Source of the DNA: Dasypus novemcinctus
Lineage: Eukaryota > Chordata > Mammalia > Cingulata > Dasypodidae
DNA: 64,000 nt
Assembly (NCBI RefSeq): GCF_030445035.2
Contig: NC_080701.1
Span: forward strand, 27,000,798 to 27,064,797
Direction: 5' to 3'
Position 1 is the first letter of the stretch. Each line of letters starts with the position of its first letter. Under the pieces are notes generated by a model. That model saw nothing but the letters and a program-made list of their open reading frames with translations. It did no database searches and was not told where the DNA came from. Position numbers and translations under genes: made by a program. Of the stretch, positions 17,301 through 29,300 are shown piece by piece.

Positions 17301-20300
17301 TGCCAGCAAGCATCTCCTTGGTCCAAATTATCTTGACCTGTCCTTCCCTGAATCAGTCACTGGTGTGGGGATGAACTTACTATGATTTTCATTAATTGAG
17401 TAGAATTAATGTTGGGAAGTCACTAAATGTCCACCACACTTTCTTCTTTATCAAACTGGAAAAATTATGATAACCTGTAGGAAATTACTCATTGGGGTAA
17501 TTTTCCAGCTGTTTCACTTTTTAAAATCTATTCCAGGGGAGCAGGTATAGCTCATTGGTTGAGTGCCTGCTTTGCATATACGAGGTCCTGGGTCATTCCC
17601 CAGTATCTCATTAAAAAGGAAAAAAAATCTATTCCAACTCCTTAGGTGAGATAATCACAAAAAAGTCTCAGAACTCTCTTATATAGTTAACCATAAAATC
17701 TCTGCCTCCCCCTCTCCCCCTTTTTTTTTTCAGATCCAGACATTTATTGTAGAAGCACCATGCCAGACTGTGGAAGATTTAACGAATGGGGTTGTGATGG
17801 CCCAGGTTCTTCAAAAGATGTAAGAATAAATTGCATATCTCAATGTATGTTTCTTATACATGGATATTTATTAGATTAAAACCATGGATTAAAAATTATG
17901 GTGATAACATGAAATTTTGTTTTGCATGTAGGCTATGAAATGTGAGTATCAATGATGATTTTGGTGAGATGCACTTATTAGGTATGGATTGATTCGTTAC
18001 AAGTTTAATTGGGGCTGTCATTATTCTAATACTCCAATGGCTTTAGCAGAATTATTTTCTGTGTTGTTTTTGGCATGAACTCAATAGAAATTTTCATGCT
18101 GTTGACCAGATTTGCCATTGTAGAGAGATCTGAGAAGCTAACTCCCTCTTTTATATTTAGGCTTTTCCTCAGATGTCACCTTATCAGATAGATCTTACTT
18201 GAACACCTATATAAAATAGCAAAAACCATTTCCCTGGCTCTGTATGCCTCTTACCCTTTTGCGTTCTTCTCCAAAGCAAGTAACACCATCTCATATACTA
18301 TATATTTGCTTGTTTATATTATCTTCCCCACACACACACACCAATGTAGCTCCATAAAAAGGTAGAGAATTTGTTTTATTCATTGTCATGTCCTAACACT
18401 AGGACAATATTTGATATTTTAGTTGAACCATTTGAAATTGCAATTCTTCATAGGTTAACAACAGTAAAATATCAGCAATTTCTTATGGTTCGGTCTCCAT
18501 CATGGGTATTCATGTTTTTGAATGACTTAAATGAATGAGATAGCTGTTTGGGATTGTCTTAGTTTCCCATCTGCAATCACAAATACCCAGAAGTGGATTG
18601 TGTTTAAACAATGTGAACTTATTCGCTCACAGTTTTGAGGCTACATGGAGTCCAGAACTGAGATGTGCTCCAGGTGATGCTTTCTCCCTGAACACTGTGG
18701 CATTCTGGGACTGGCTGCCGGCCATCCTTGACTTTTCCATCACATGCAGTACATATGGAGGCTTCTTTCTCTCCTGGGTTCCCTTGATTTTTAGGTTCTT
18801 GCTTCCCCATAGCCTTTTCCCTATAACCTTCTCTATAAGGCCTCTAGTAATTGGGATAAGACCCATCCTGATTCAGTTGGCTATACCTTAACTAAAAATA
18901 GTATTTTCAAAAGGTCCTATTCACAGTGGGTACCCACCCACAGAAATGGACTAAGTTTAAGAACTTATTTTTCTGTTTTCCATAATTCAGACTATCACAG
19001 GATATATAAAATATTCCTGATTCTTTCCTTCTGAGTAAACATACAATAGTTGTAAAGTGTATATTGTATGACTATCTTCAACATTTTTTTTTTTAAGATT
19101 TTTATTTATTTCTCTCCCCCCTCCCCCTGCCCCAGTTGTCTGTTCTCTGTGTTCATTCACTGTTCTTTGTTCCACTTCTGTTGTTGTCAGTGGCACAGGA
19201 ATCTGTGTTTCTTTTTGTTGCATCATCTTGTTCTGTCAGCTCTCCATGTGCGCGGGGCCATTCCTGGGCAGGCTGCACTTTCTTTTGTGCTGGGCGGCTC
19301 TCCTTACGGGGCGCACTTCTTGCACAAGGGGCTCCCCTACGCGGGGACACCCCTGCATGGCATGGCACTCCTTGTACGCATCAGCACTGCACATGGGCCA
19401 ACTCCACACTGGTCAAGGAGGCCCGGGGTTTGAACTTTGGACATCCCATGTGGTAAATGGATGCCCTATCCATTGGACCAAGTCCGCTTCCCTGTCTTCA
19501 ACTTTTGACTAAGGAATTTTTAAAATTAAAGATTACCTGTGAATTTAAGAAGTCATTGGGCTAAGATAATTTGGGAGTTAAATTTACGTTTTGAAGCCCT
19601 GAGCATTTGTCAGACTGATGATAATAAGTTTTACATATGACTGTCTGGACTTCCCGCAGTTCTTTTGTCAAGCAATGTGATCATTAAACACTACTATTCA
19701 GCACTGCTACTCATCTTGTAAGCTTCATAGAGTTGCCCATATGAAAAGCAGCTCAAATGCCTAAATTTTTGGACATTTGTCTTTGTGCCTTTAAAATTGA
19801 AGACTCTTGCTTGAAAACTATAGCTTGTTTTTCTGTCTTCTGTCATTTTACTTGCATTGCACATCTCTCCAGATCTACAGGTACACAGGCTTTTTGATGG
19901 AGCTTGTGAAACCTCATTTGAAACCTGGTTCTACCCTGCTGAAAACCATGATCTTATTATTGTTATGATCACCTGTGAGTGGCACCCTAATACATTTTAG
20001 CTTTCAGTCTAGAGACTGAAGTTTCACTGAAGTTCTTAATAACATTATTGTGGGCACCTGGGCCTAGCCAAGTGAGCTTTCCAGGTATGTCAATAAATGA
20101 TTTTTTGCTTAAGTTAATTTGAGTAAAATTTCTGTCATTTGCAGCCACAAGAAAGAATATGTGTGTATATTGTTTTGTCTAAATAACATCTTAACATATA
20201 TAGTGTGCTGTAAAGGTTATTTTAACTTACCAAAATTTTCTGGGCATATTTCTCATCAATGCTTCATTCCTACCTCTTTCCAGAAATGCTTTCATTTTTC

Positions 20301-23300
20301 ATTTTTACATGCCTGTTGTATGTATAAACAAATATCCATGCAGTCACCACCCAGTTTAAAATATAAAACTTTTCTAGTATCCAGATTGCTCTCCTCTTGT
20401 GCTCCTTCCTAATCAGTATCCCTTGCCACAAAGATAGCCACAATTCTGACTTGTTGCTACAACTGGTTTTGCCTATCCTTGAACTTCTTATAAGTAGAAT
20501 CATACTGTTTACACTCTTTTATGTCTGGCTTCTTTCATGCAACCTAATGTGTGTGAGATTTATCCTATTTTATATTATCTCCCTTATTTTAAACAGTTGT
20601 ATATTATATACAGCCTTACCAATATTTGATCACTCCTTTTATCAGTTTGATTAATATTTACTGAATGGCTACTTTATGTCCAGCTAGTGATCCAAGGGTG
20701 AGCCAGAACCAACATGGTAGCTACCCTCAGAGAGCTTATAACTTAGGGAAAACAGGTTTTCATTAAATAACCACGAAAATAAGATATTACTCTAATAACT
20801 AGATAATTACACCATGTTAGGAAAGTTTTTACCTGAGTCTACAGTAAAAATAAGTTAAATATGAAAGATGAGTGGTAACAAGGTTTCTAAGCAGAGGGAA
20901 GAGCATATGCAGAGACCCTGTAGGATGATGGAATATGGTATCACTAAAGAAAGAAAAAAGGTTTGAGTGGCTCAAACAGATGGGCAGCATGTACAAAATG
21001 AGAATAGAAAGATAGGTAAATCATGTGAAGAAGTTTTGTCTTTATTCTAAGGACGGTGAGAAGTAATTAAAGAGGAAAACATGGTTAACATAATCAGATT
21101 TACGTTTTGAAAATACTCTGACTGCAGTAAATGAAATGAATTGGGAGAGGCCAGAGTGGATGAGGGATGATTGGTTGGAAAGAATTTATAATCATTCAGA
21201 AGGAAGATGTTGGTACTTTAGAACAAAGGAAATGAAGACAAGTGGATGAACTCAAAATGACACACACAGTCAGCCAATTTTGATGATTGATATGGGGCTG
21301 GTGAGAAAAAGAGTGGTGTCAAAGTTGATTCTTACATTTCTGACTTAAATTCATGGAAGAGGGTACATATCACTTATGTGGGAATACTGGAAAAGCATCT
21401 GATAGGGAATAGTGCTGGATGTATCACAAGTTTAGTTTGGAGGAGGTTGAATTTGAGTAGTACTGAGACATCGAGGAAATGTCAGGGTAGCAGTTGGCCA
21501 GTATATGTCCAGCATTTTGAAGAGAAATCCAAACTAGAGATATCCATTTGGGGATCTCCCAGTTGAAGCCATAAATTCAATAGATGTCGATTAAATCCTC
21601 CAAGTAAGGGTATAGTTTGAAGAACTTTGGCATTTAATGGTTGGCTAGAGGACCAAGGAGGTAAGAGGAAAGCTCATAGAGTGTGGTTGCTGGGAACTGA
21701 GTCTTATTGGAAATAGTATCCTTTGCATTTTGGCTGAACTGAGAAGTGAAAAGCTATCTTTTTGTTGTTTTAATAGGATTTTTATCTTTTTCTTTCCAAT
21801 CTTTAAGTCATTTTCTACTTGTTCATTTGCTTTCCAGCTTTCCAAATTTTGTTGCTCTTCTCATTCCTTTGTCCATGTAGGTTCGTGCCCCTCCCCTTTT
21901 TTTTTAACACTTTGAGATGAAATACATATACATTAAATTGCACGTTTTTAAAGTGTACAATTTGATAAATTTTGACTTGTATATATACCTCAGAGCATCG
22001 CCTCAGTCTAGATAGTGAATACATCCATCACTTGGAAAAGTTTCCTCATGCCCTTTTGTAATCTCTTCTATTCTGCCACTCTCACTGACCAGTTCCAGGC
22101 AACCACTGATTTACTTTCTGTTACTATAAACTGGTTTGCATTTTTTAGAATTTTATATAAATGGATTCAACACTATGTTTTCTTTTTGAGGAAAGGGCAT
22201 CTGGCTTCGTTCACTTAGCATAATTGTTTTAAGATTCTTCCATGTTGCTGCCTGTAATAATAGTTCATTCCTTTCAGTTGATGATAGTATTCCATTTATG
22301 GATATGCCATAATTAATTCAACCATTTACCTGTTGCTGACTATCTGGGTTATTTCTACTTTGGGGCTATTACAAATAAAGCTACTATGAATATTTGTATA
22401 CATGTCCTTGTATGGACATATGCTTTCATTTCCCTTGTGTAAATACATAGGAGTAGCATGGCTGGGTCATATAGCAGGCATATATTTAATGTTTAAGAAA
22501 CTGTCAAACTGCTTCCAAAGTGGGTGTATCATTTATATTCCCACCAACTGTATTTGAGAGCCCCAGTTGCTCGATAACGTCTGTCTTTTTAACTTCAGCC
22601 ATTCTAGTGGCTGTCTATGGTTGTCTAGTGGTTTTTAATTCATTGTGTTTTTAATTTGAATTTCTGTGAGTAATGATGTTGGGGATCTTTTTATGTGTTT
22701 ATTTGCCATCTGTGTATCTTCTTTGGTTAAGTATCTGTTCACATCTTTTGCCTATGGGTTGCTTGTCTTTATTATTGAGTTTAAAGTTCTTTGCATATTC
22801 TAAGTATAAGTCCTTTGTTAGATTCCTGTTTTAGAATATTTTCTCCTAATCCATGCCTTCCTAATGCTGCTGTAACAAAGTAGCAAAAACCAGATGATTT
22901 AAAACTACATAAGTTTATTTGTCTCACAGTTCGGGAAGCTAGAAGTCTGGAATCTGTTAGAATGCTTCCTTGCTTCCTCCTAGCTTCTGGTAGTTTGCCA
23001 GCAATGCTTGGTTTTCAGTCTCTGCCTCAATAGGCACATGGCTTTCTCCCCTGATTCTCTCAGTCTGTGTCCAGTTCTCCCCTTCTTATAAGGACACCAG
23101 TTGTAATGGGTTAGGACCCACCCTAATCTAGTTTGTCTTCATCTTCACTAGTAACATCTTCACAGAACCTATTTTGAAATAAGATCCCCTTCACAGTGGG
23201 TCAACTCGGACCAGCAGAATATCTCCGTCTGTATAGAATACCAGGAGTTAAAAATGCTTCTTGACCTGAATAAAAGGGGGAAATGGAAAGGACCAATGAG

Positions 23301-26300
23301 TTTATATGGCTATGAGTCTCCAAAAAGAGCCTGGAGGTTATCAGAGGGGTCGCCTTTACATACACTTTAGCAGAGTCCCAGAGACAGCTAAAGTAGATAC
23401 AACTCCAGGTATTGGTTCTTCTGAGAGCTGCAGAGACCTACAGGTTCTATGGTCATGGTGGATGGAGTTCAGTGCCATGTCAGTTGGCCCTACTTTGGAG
23501 TTTGTGTTTCTGTGTGATGGAGCTGGACTCAGATATGATCTTTGTCCACAAGCCTCTCCTGTTACTTTTAACAGATCTGTAGTTGGTGCTGGGGTTTAAT
23601 GTATACCCAGGGGACCTGAATCTCTGGATTGACCATGTGATAGCCAGGCCCTGAGCCTCAACAGACTTGCAACTCCTACACTCTGGTTTACTGGACTTAC
23701 TCCACTCAGCTAACATGGAGGCGAAGAAGGTCAACCACCCCAGGGAGCCAAGAATGCTTACAACTGAAAGCAGGAGAATTGCATCCGGCATCCATGTGGA
23801 ATCTAAGCCCCCTCTTGATATAGATGTGGAGTGGACACAACCATTCTAAGGTCCACAGGATGGAGGAATAGTGTATGGATTAGAGTGGACTTACTGATAT
23901 TCTATTCATGCACTATTGTTATTAGTAATCAAAGAAAATGTGGCATTGGTGTGGAGAAGGGGGCCATGATGGCTGCTGGGTGGGGGAATGGGAGGAAGAG
24001 ATGAGATGTGGAGGTGTTTCCAGACCTTGGAGTTGTCCTGGGTGAGGATTCAGGGACAGTTACCAGACATAGTATGTGCTCCCATGGCCCACTGGGTGGA
24101 CTGTGGGAGAGTGTGGGCTATGATGTGGACCACTGACCATGAGGTGCAGTGGTGCTCAGAGATGTATTCACCAAGTGCAATGAATGTCTCATGATGATGG
24201 CGGAGGTTGTTGTTATGGGGGGAGGAGTGGGATAAGGGAGGTGGGGGTATATGGGGACCTCATATTTTTTTAATGTAACATTAAAAAAATAAAAACAACA
24301 ACAAAAAAGAATTGATGGAAGATAACTGAGGGGTTTGGAGACCTTTCATGTACAAAGTCCTTGAGATGGGAGAGAGCATAACATTGTCAGAAGAAATTGT
24401 GAATGTTTTTAAACAGGTAAGAAAATGATAACCGGATGTTCTGTCTCACCTTCTTTGGTTTTCTGAGCCTTTCATTGTCTTAACTAATTTACAACTATTC
24501 CAAGTTGTATAAAACTTACAGTAATGCAAATTACTCTTGTCCATAGAAATGCAAATTAATTTTCAGTGGAGTGCTTTGTTGTTGTGCTGTGATATTAACC
24601 AGTTTTGCACCTATTTGAAAAATCATTTCAGCATTAACCGCTTCTCTCTATATGTATGCCTATGTTCTGAATTCTCCTTTGGGGGGAAAAAAAAAAAGAT
24701 CCCCTTCACAGGACTGGCCCTTAGGACTTGAACTTATGTTTATTTTTGTAAAAGAAAATCTTTCATTGCAACTACAAAAATTATCTGTATGAAGTAGAAA
24801 TTGGCTTCAGTAAGATTAATAAAATATGTTCAAGAAACTAGAGGTAACTGGATGTAAAATTCTGGCAGCACTTTAATAGAACAGTCCCAGATGGTTAGGC
24901 TGAGGCCAACACCTTGTAAGGATAAAAGCCTTTTCTGTGGTAAGTTTTGGATGACACCTGGTAAAATACTATGCTGTGCATAAACCAGACTCAATTTTCA
25001 CAATTGTTGTAAAGCTACATACAGTAAAAGGTTTTTTTCTACATGTACTTCAGTTTCACAGTAAGAGTGGCCTGGAGTACCTAAACACAGAAGTGAACAT
25101 TCATGCAAGGTATCTGATTCCTTGATGTAATAATACATACAGTTCAAAATGATTACAACTAGGGCTTCCTGCCATCTACACAGTGGTGGCTGTGGAAAGC
25201 ATTGCCCACGGTATCAGTATCCAGAAAGAAACCACCACCTTCTCTATTCTCTTTTTTGCTTTTTCCCTTCATTTTTCTTTTTTTTAAAAGATTTATTTAT
25301 TTCTTTCCCCTTCCCTGCCTCCCCCCCCAATTGTCTGCTCTCTGTGTCCATTCGCTTTGTGTTCTTCTGTGTCTGCTTGTATTCTTGTCAGCGGCACCGG
25401 GAATCTGTGCCTCTTTTTGTTGTATCATCTTGCTGCATCAGCTCTCCGTGTGTGGCACCACTCCTGGGTGGGCTGTGCTTTTTTTGCGCTGGGTGGCTCT
25501 CCTTATGAGGTGCACTCCTTGTGCATGGGCCTCCCCTACGCGGGGACACCCCTGTGTGGCATGGCAGTCTTGCGCACATCAGCACTGCACGTGGGCCAGC
25601 TCATCACAGGAGTCAGGGAGGCCCTGGATTTGAACCGTGGACCTCCTAAGTGGTAGGCAGACACTCTATCCGTTGAGCCAAGTCCACTTCCCACATTGCT
25701 AATTCTAATGGTGCCTTCTCAGTCCTAATCTTAACCTGTCAGCAGCATTTGATACACTTAGTCATGTTTACCTCCTCGTTGCACTTTTAAAATTTGGCTT
25801 CCAAGATACTATGGCAGTTTGATATTTATGAATTTCAAAATGATATATTATGTTTGTAAACTGGTCTGTTTCTCTGGGTGTAATATCCTCTGAGGGTGTT
25901 AAATTCAAAGGCTTTATGTTTACTTGATTGGATCAAGATTAAGATTTTGATTTGACCATGTCATTAGCATGCATTAGCATGCAAGGTTGAGTCCCCGCCC
26001 ACTTGGTGGGCTACATAAATGGACGCTCAGTCAGGAATGCCTAAGTAGATACACAGAGATGATACACAGAGTAAGAGAGACAGTTTCATAGACATGGGAG
26101 AGGCCCCGAGAAGAGAGATGAGCTGTTTGCCCAATAGTTTGCAGCTGACCTTGTGAAGAGAACAGAGCAGCTGAGCCCTATGCCAGCCTACAGCTGAAGA
26201 ATCTGGGACCATGGAGCCTTAAGAGGAAAGAGGAAGGCTGAACCCTTGCAGACATCATCCACCATCTTGCTTCAACACGTGACAAGAAATTTTGGTTAGA

Positions 26301-29300
26301 AAATACCTCCTTGAGTTGGACTCTGCAGGGTCTCGTAACTGTAAGCTTTTTCCACAAATAAATACCCTTTATAAAACCAACAGATTTCTGGTTCTTTGCA
26401 TCAGGACCCCTTTGGCTCACTAATAAAGTTAGGCACTCAGTTTTTAATCCTTTCTCATTAGTGATCCATATTTTCTTGGCTGGTATTTCCTCTTCTATTT
26501 GTTAATGTTGGAGGGCTTAAGGATTCGGGCTTTGCTCTTTTCTATTTACATTCACTCTTTTGATTTTATCAGTCTCTTGATGTTAAATACCCGCCATATG
26601 CTATTGACTCTGATTTATAAAAGTCTTTTGCACGAATCTTTTCTCTGCCTTTAGATTTGTCTCATTGTCTACTCAGAATCTCCAGGTTGGTCTCATAGAC
26701 ATCTCAAATTTCTATGTAAAACTAAACTCTCAGTCTTCTACCATAAAACTACTCCACCAAAAGTCTAGTTTTAGTTGTTGGCATTTCTAGGTAGCTAGTT
26801 GCTCATACCAAAAAATTTCGGAGGTAACCTTTGTTTCTCTCTTTTTCTCCCCTCCATCACCCAATCTGTCAGGAAATATATCTAAATCAAGATGTTAGAT
26901 CTAACTTCCAATCTACTGAACAATACAGAAGCTAGAGAACCAAACTAAGTCATGAGGAAATGTTAGTGACAGGCTCTGGGTTCTGGGCTTCTGGGTTCTT
27001 GGCTTATGTCACATAAAAGAATTTAAGGGCATGACAAAAGGTAGACAAAGGAGTAAAGAGTTTATTAAGAAAAAAAGAGTACACTGTTCTAGACATGAAC
27101 TGCTGGTATGCTGCTTGGTGAGTCGCACATGTGGGGACCCAGGTTAGGCCTTTTAAAATCTTTACTTCTCCCTCTTCATAATGTTGGGGAGGGGCCCCAG
27201 CTGTTTGCTGTTCTGATTAGCTACTGTTATTTCTCAGGGCCCTATTAGTGAAGCCTTTTGGAGGTATCTGGGTCTTCCCCTTGACCTGGAACAGGATTCT
27301 CATTCCAAGTAGGAGTCTTTGTTCAAACGGGGTTCTCGCGGCTGGGGTCTCGTGGGGTCTTTCTGGCTTATTCTTGGTGGTGACCTTTCCTTCAAGGTTT
27401 CCGGGCAGGGTTCCATGGCCCCTTGTTTCGTGGCCATTTCTGCCAGGTCTTGCCTCTTTTACTATACTAACCTGCCCCAGAAACACTCAGGCAAATCCAG
27501 AAAGTGAGGCTTTTTTAAAGGACAGCTTGCCTAGTCTCCTCAGCAAATCAATGTCGTGAAAAGAAAGGAAAAGGATGGTATATTCTAAAATAAAGAATCT
27601 GAAGAGAGACTAACCTAATTCAGTGTCTAGTTCTTATAGTATTCTTTTTTAACAAACCAACTCTAAAACACATTTTGAGGATAATAGAGGAAATGTGAAT
27701 ATGGACTGAGCATTAGATTGTATTTGAGAATGTTTATTATGTTAGGTGTAATAAGAGAATTATGGTGTGTATAGGAAATGTCCTTATTAGAAATGCATAG
27801 TAAAGTTGTTAGGAATGAAATGTTAGATTCTCTAATTTTTAAAACTTCAAAACAATATGAACAAATATGGCAGAATGTTAAATCTCTGTGGTTGGCATGT
27901 GGTTGCACACCATATTACTCTGCTTTTCTGTATGTTTGAAAAAGTTTTATGATAAAAATTATCACCTTTGCTGCTACCACATTTGGCTGGCTGGCCACTG
28001 GCATCTCTTGCCTAGGTTGTATTAATAGACTCCTAATTGGTGTCTGACTTTTTACCCTTGCCTGCCCCATGTCTCATGTGAACCCAGCAGCTAGAGTGAT
28101 CTTTTAGTGAGATTTTCTGCTCAAAACTCTACATTGATGCCCCATTTCACTCAGGGTAAAAACCAAGTTTTTAAAAATAAAAGACCCTAAGTAATCTGGA
28201 ACGCTTATTTCCACTCTGACCTCTCCTTGTCTTTTCCCACCCTGTCTTCCTTGCGAAAACAACTTTTTTATATTTTGTCACTACATACTGATTGAAAAAG
28301 TAAGATAGGAAATAACAATTTATACCTCAAAGTGGCATTAGTTTTTGTTTTCCGAGTTCAAAAAAAGGGGAAAAAAAAATAGATGAGACCAAAAAGAGAA
28401 AGTAAGGGTCAAGCTATGGACAATGGTGGAATACCTCTTAAAATGGATACTTTTGTTTTTATAGTACCCTGAGTTGTCGTTGAATTACAGTCTATCCCTT
28501 ATGTTGCTGTGTTACTTATTTTGACTCAGTTGGGACTAAGCATAATTTCACATATTTTTGTTGCCATTATGATTTTGACAGTTATACCCAACTCTTCAAT
28601 ATACATTTAATGGCAGGGGACCAAATTCATTTTTTTAGATAATTAAAAGAGTATTAGAAAATAGTCAAACCTAACAATCCACCTATCTATAAATATGCTG
28701 TTTGCTAATAAACAATGCCCTATTAAGAAATGGAATCAAAATGGAATCAAAATTAAGACCCTATCTTAATTTGAGGAGGGTTTTCATTAAAAATATTACA
28801 GTGCTTAAATAATTCTAGCAGTAGAAATAAAATTTAAATCTTTTGGTTTCTGTGAAAGCAGTTATTGCAAGCAACAATATGTTTCTGGAAATAGGTTAAG
28901 AATTAAAATTAATGAGTTTTGCCTTGTGTACTTGGCACACAAGTTACAGATAAATATGTTCCTGGCAAAAATTAAGCAAATTATTTTGTATTCCCCCCCC
29001 CCCCCCCCGTTTCTTTTTTTTTCTTAGCAAAAGTCAGGACATAGTAAGAAGCTAAAGATAGCTTCTTACTCATGAAGAACACCCAGTGAGAATGTCAGTT
29101 GTTTACATACCTACATAGAACTATGATATATTAAGATTTTTGAGAAAATCACCTTTATGTTATTTTATCCTAGCCTGAAAGCAATACATAAAGGAATGTT
29201 TAGAAAACACTGCAAATTGTAGGCTGCTTTAAGAAACAAGATATGGCCAGATGCCTGCATATTGAATCAAAGTTCATTACTCAGAAAAGTCACGTTGACG

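Larger units (their letters stand above)
22850..24745 (-). mobile_element. MLT1-type LTR split by an L1 insertion
   Basis: Two pieces of one ERVL-MaLR LTR: 22850-23196 (CTGCTGTAACAAAG ... CTTATAAGGACACCAG ... AAATAAG) and 24712-24745 (ttaggacttgaacttatg). Joined across the insertion, they give the expected MLT1 order. The interruption is the L1 at 23197-24695. Confidence 0.8.

Noticed and set aside
17536..17623. Possible tRNA-Ala gene
   Set aside because: Boxes A and B are visible but arms are mutated, an A-rich tail and a target duplication are present; it is a tRNA-derived SINE.
27217..27486. 89-codon minus-strand frame as a possible retroviral protein
   Set aside because: It lies within LTR sequence and shows no viral protein motif.
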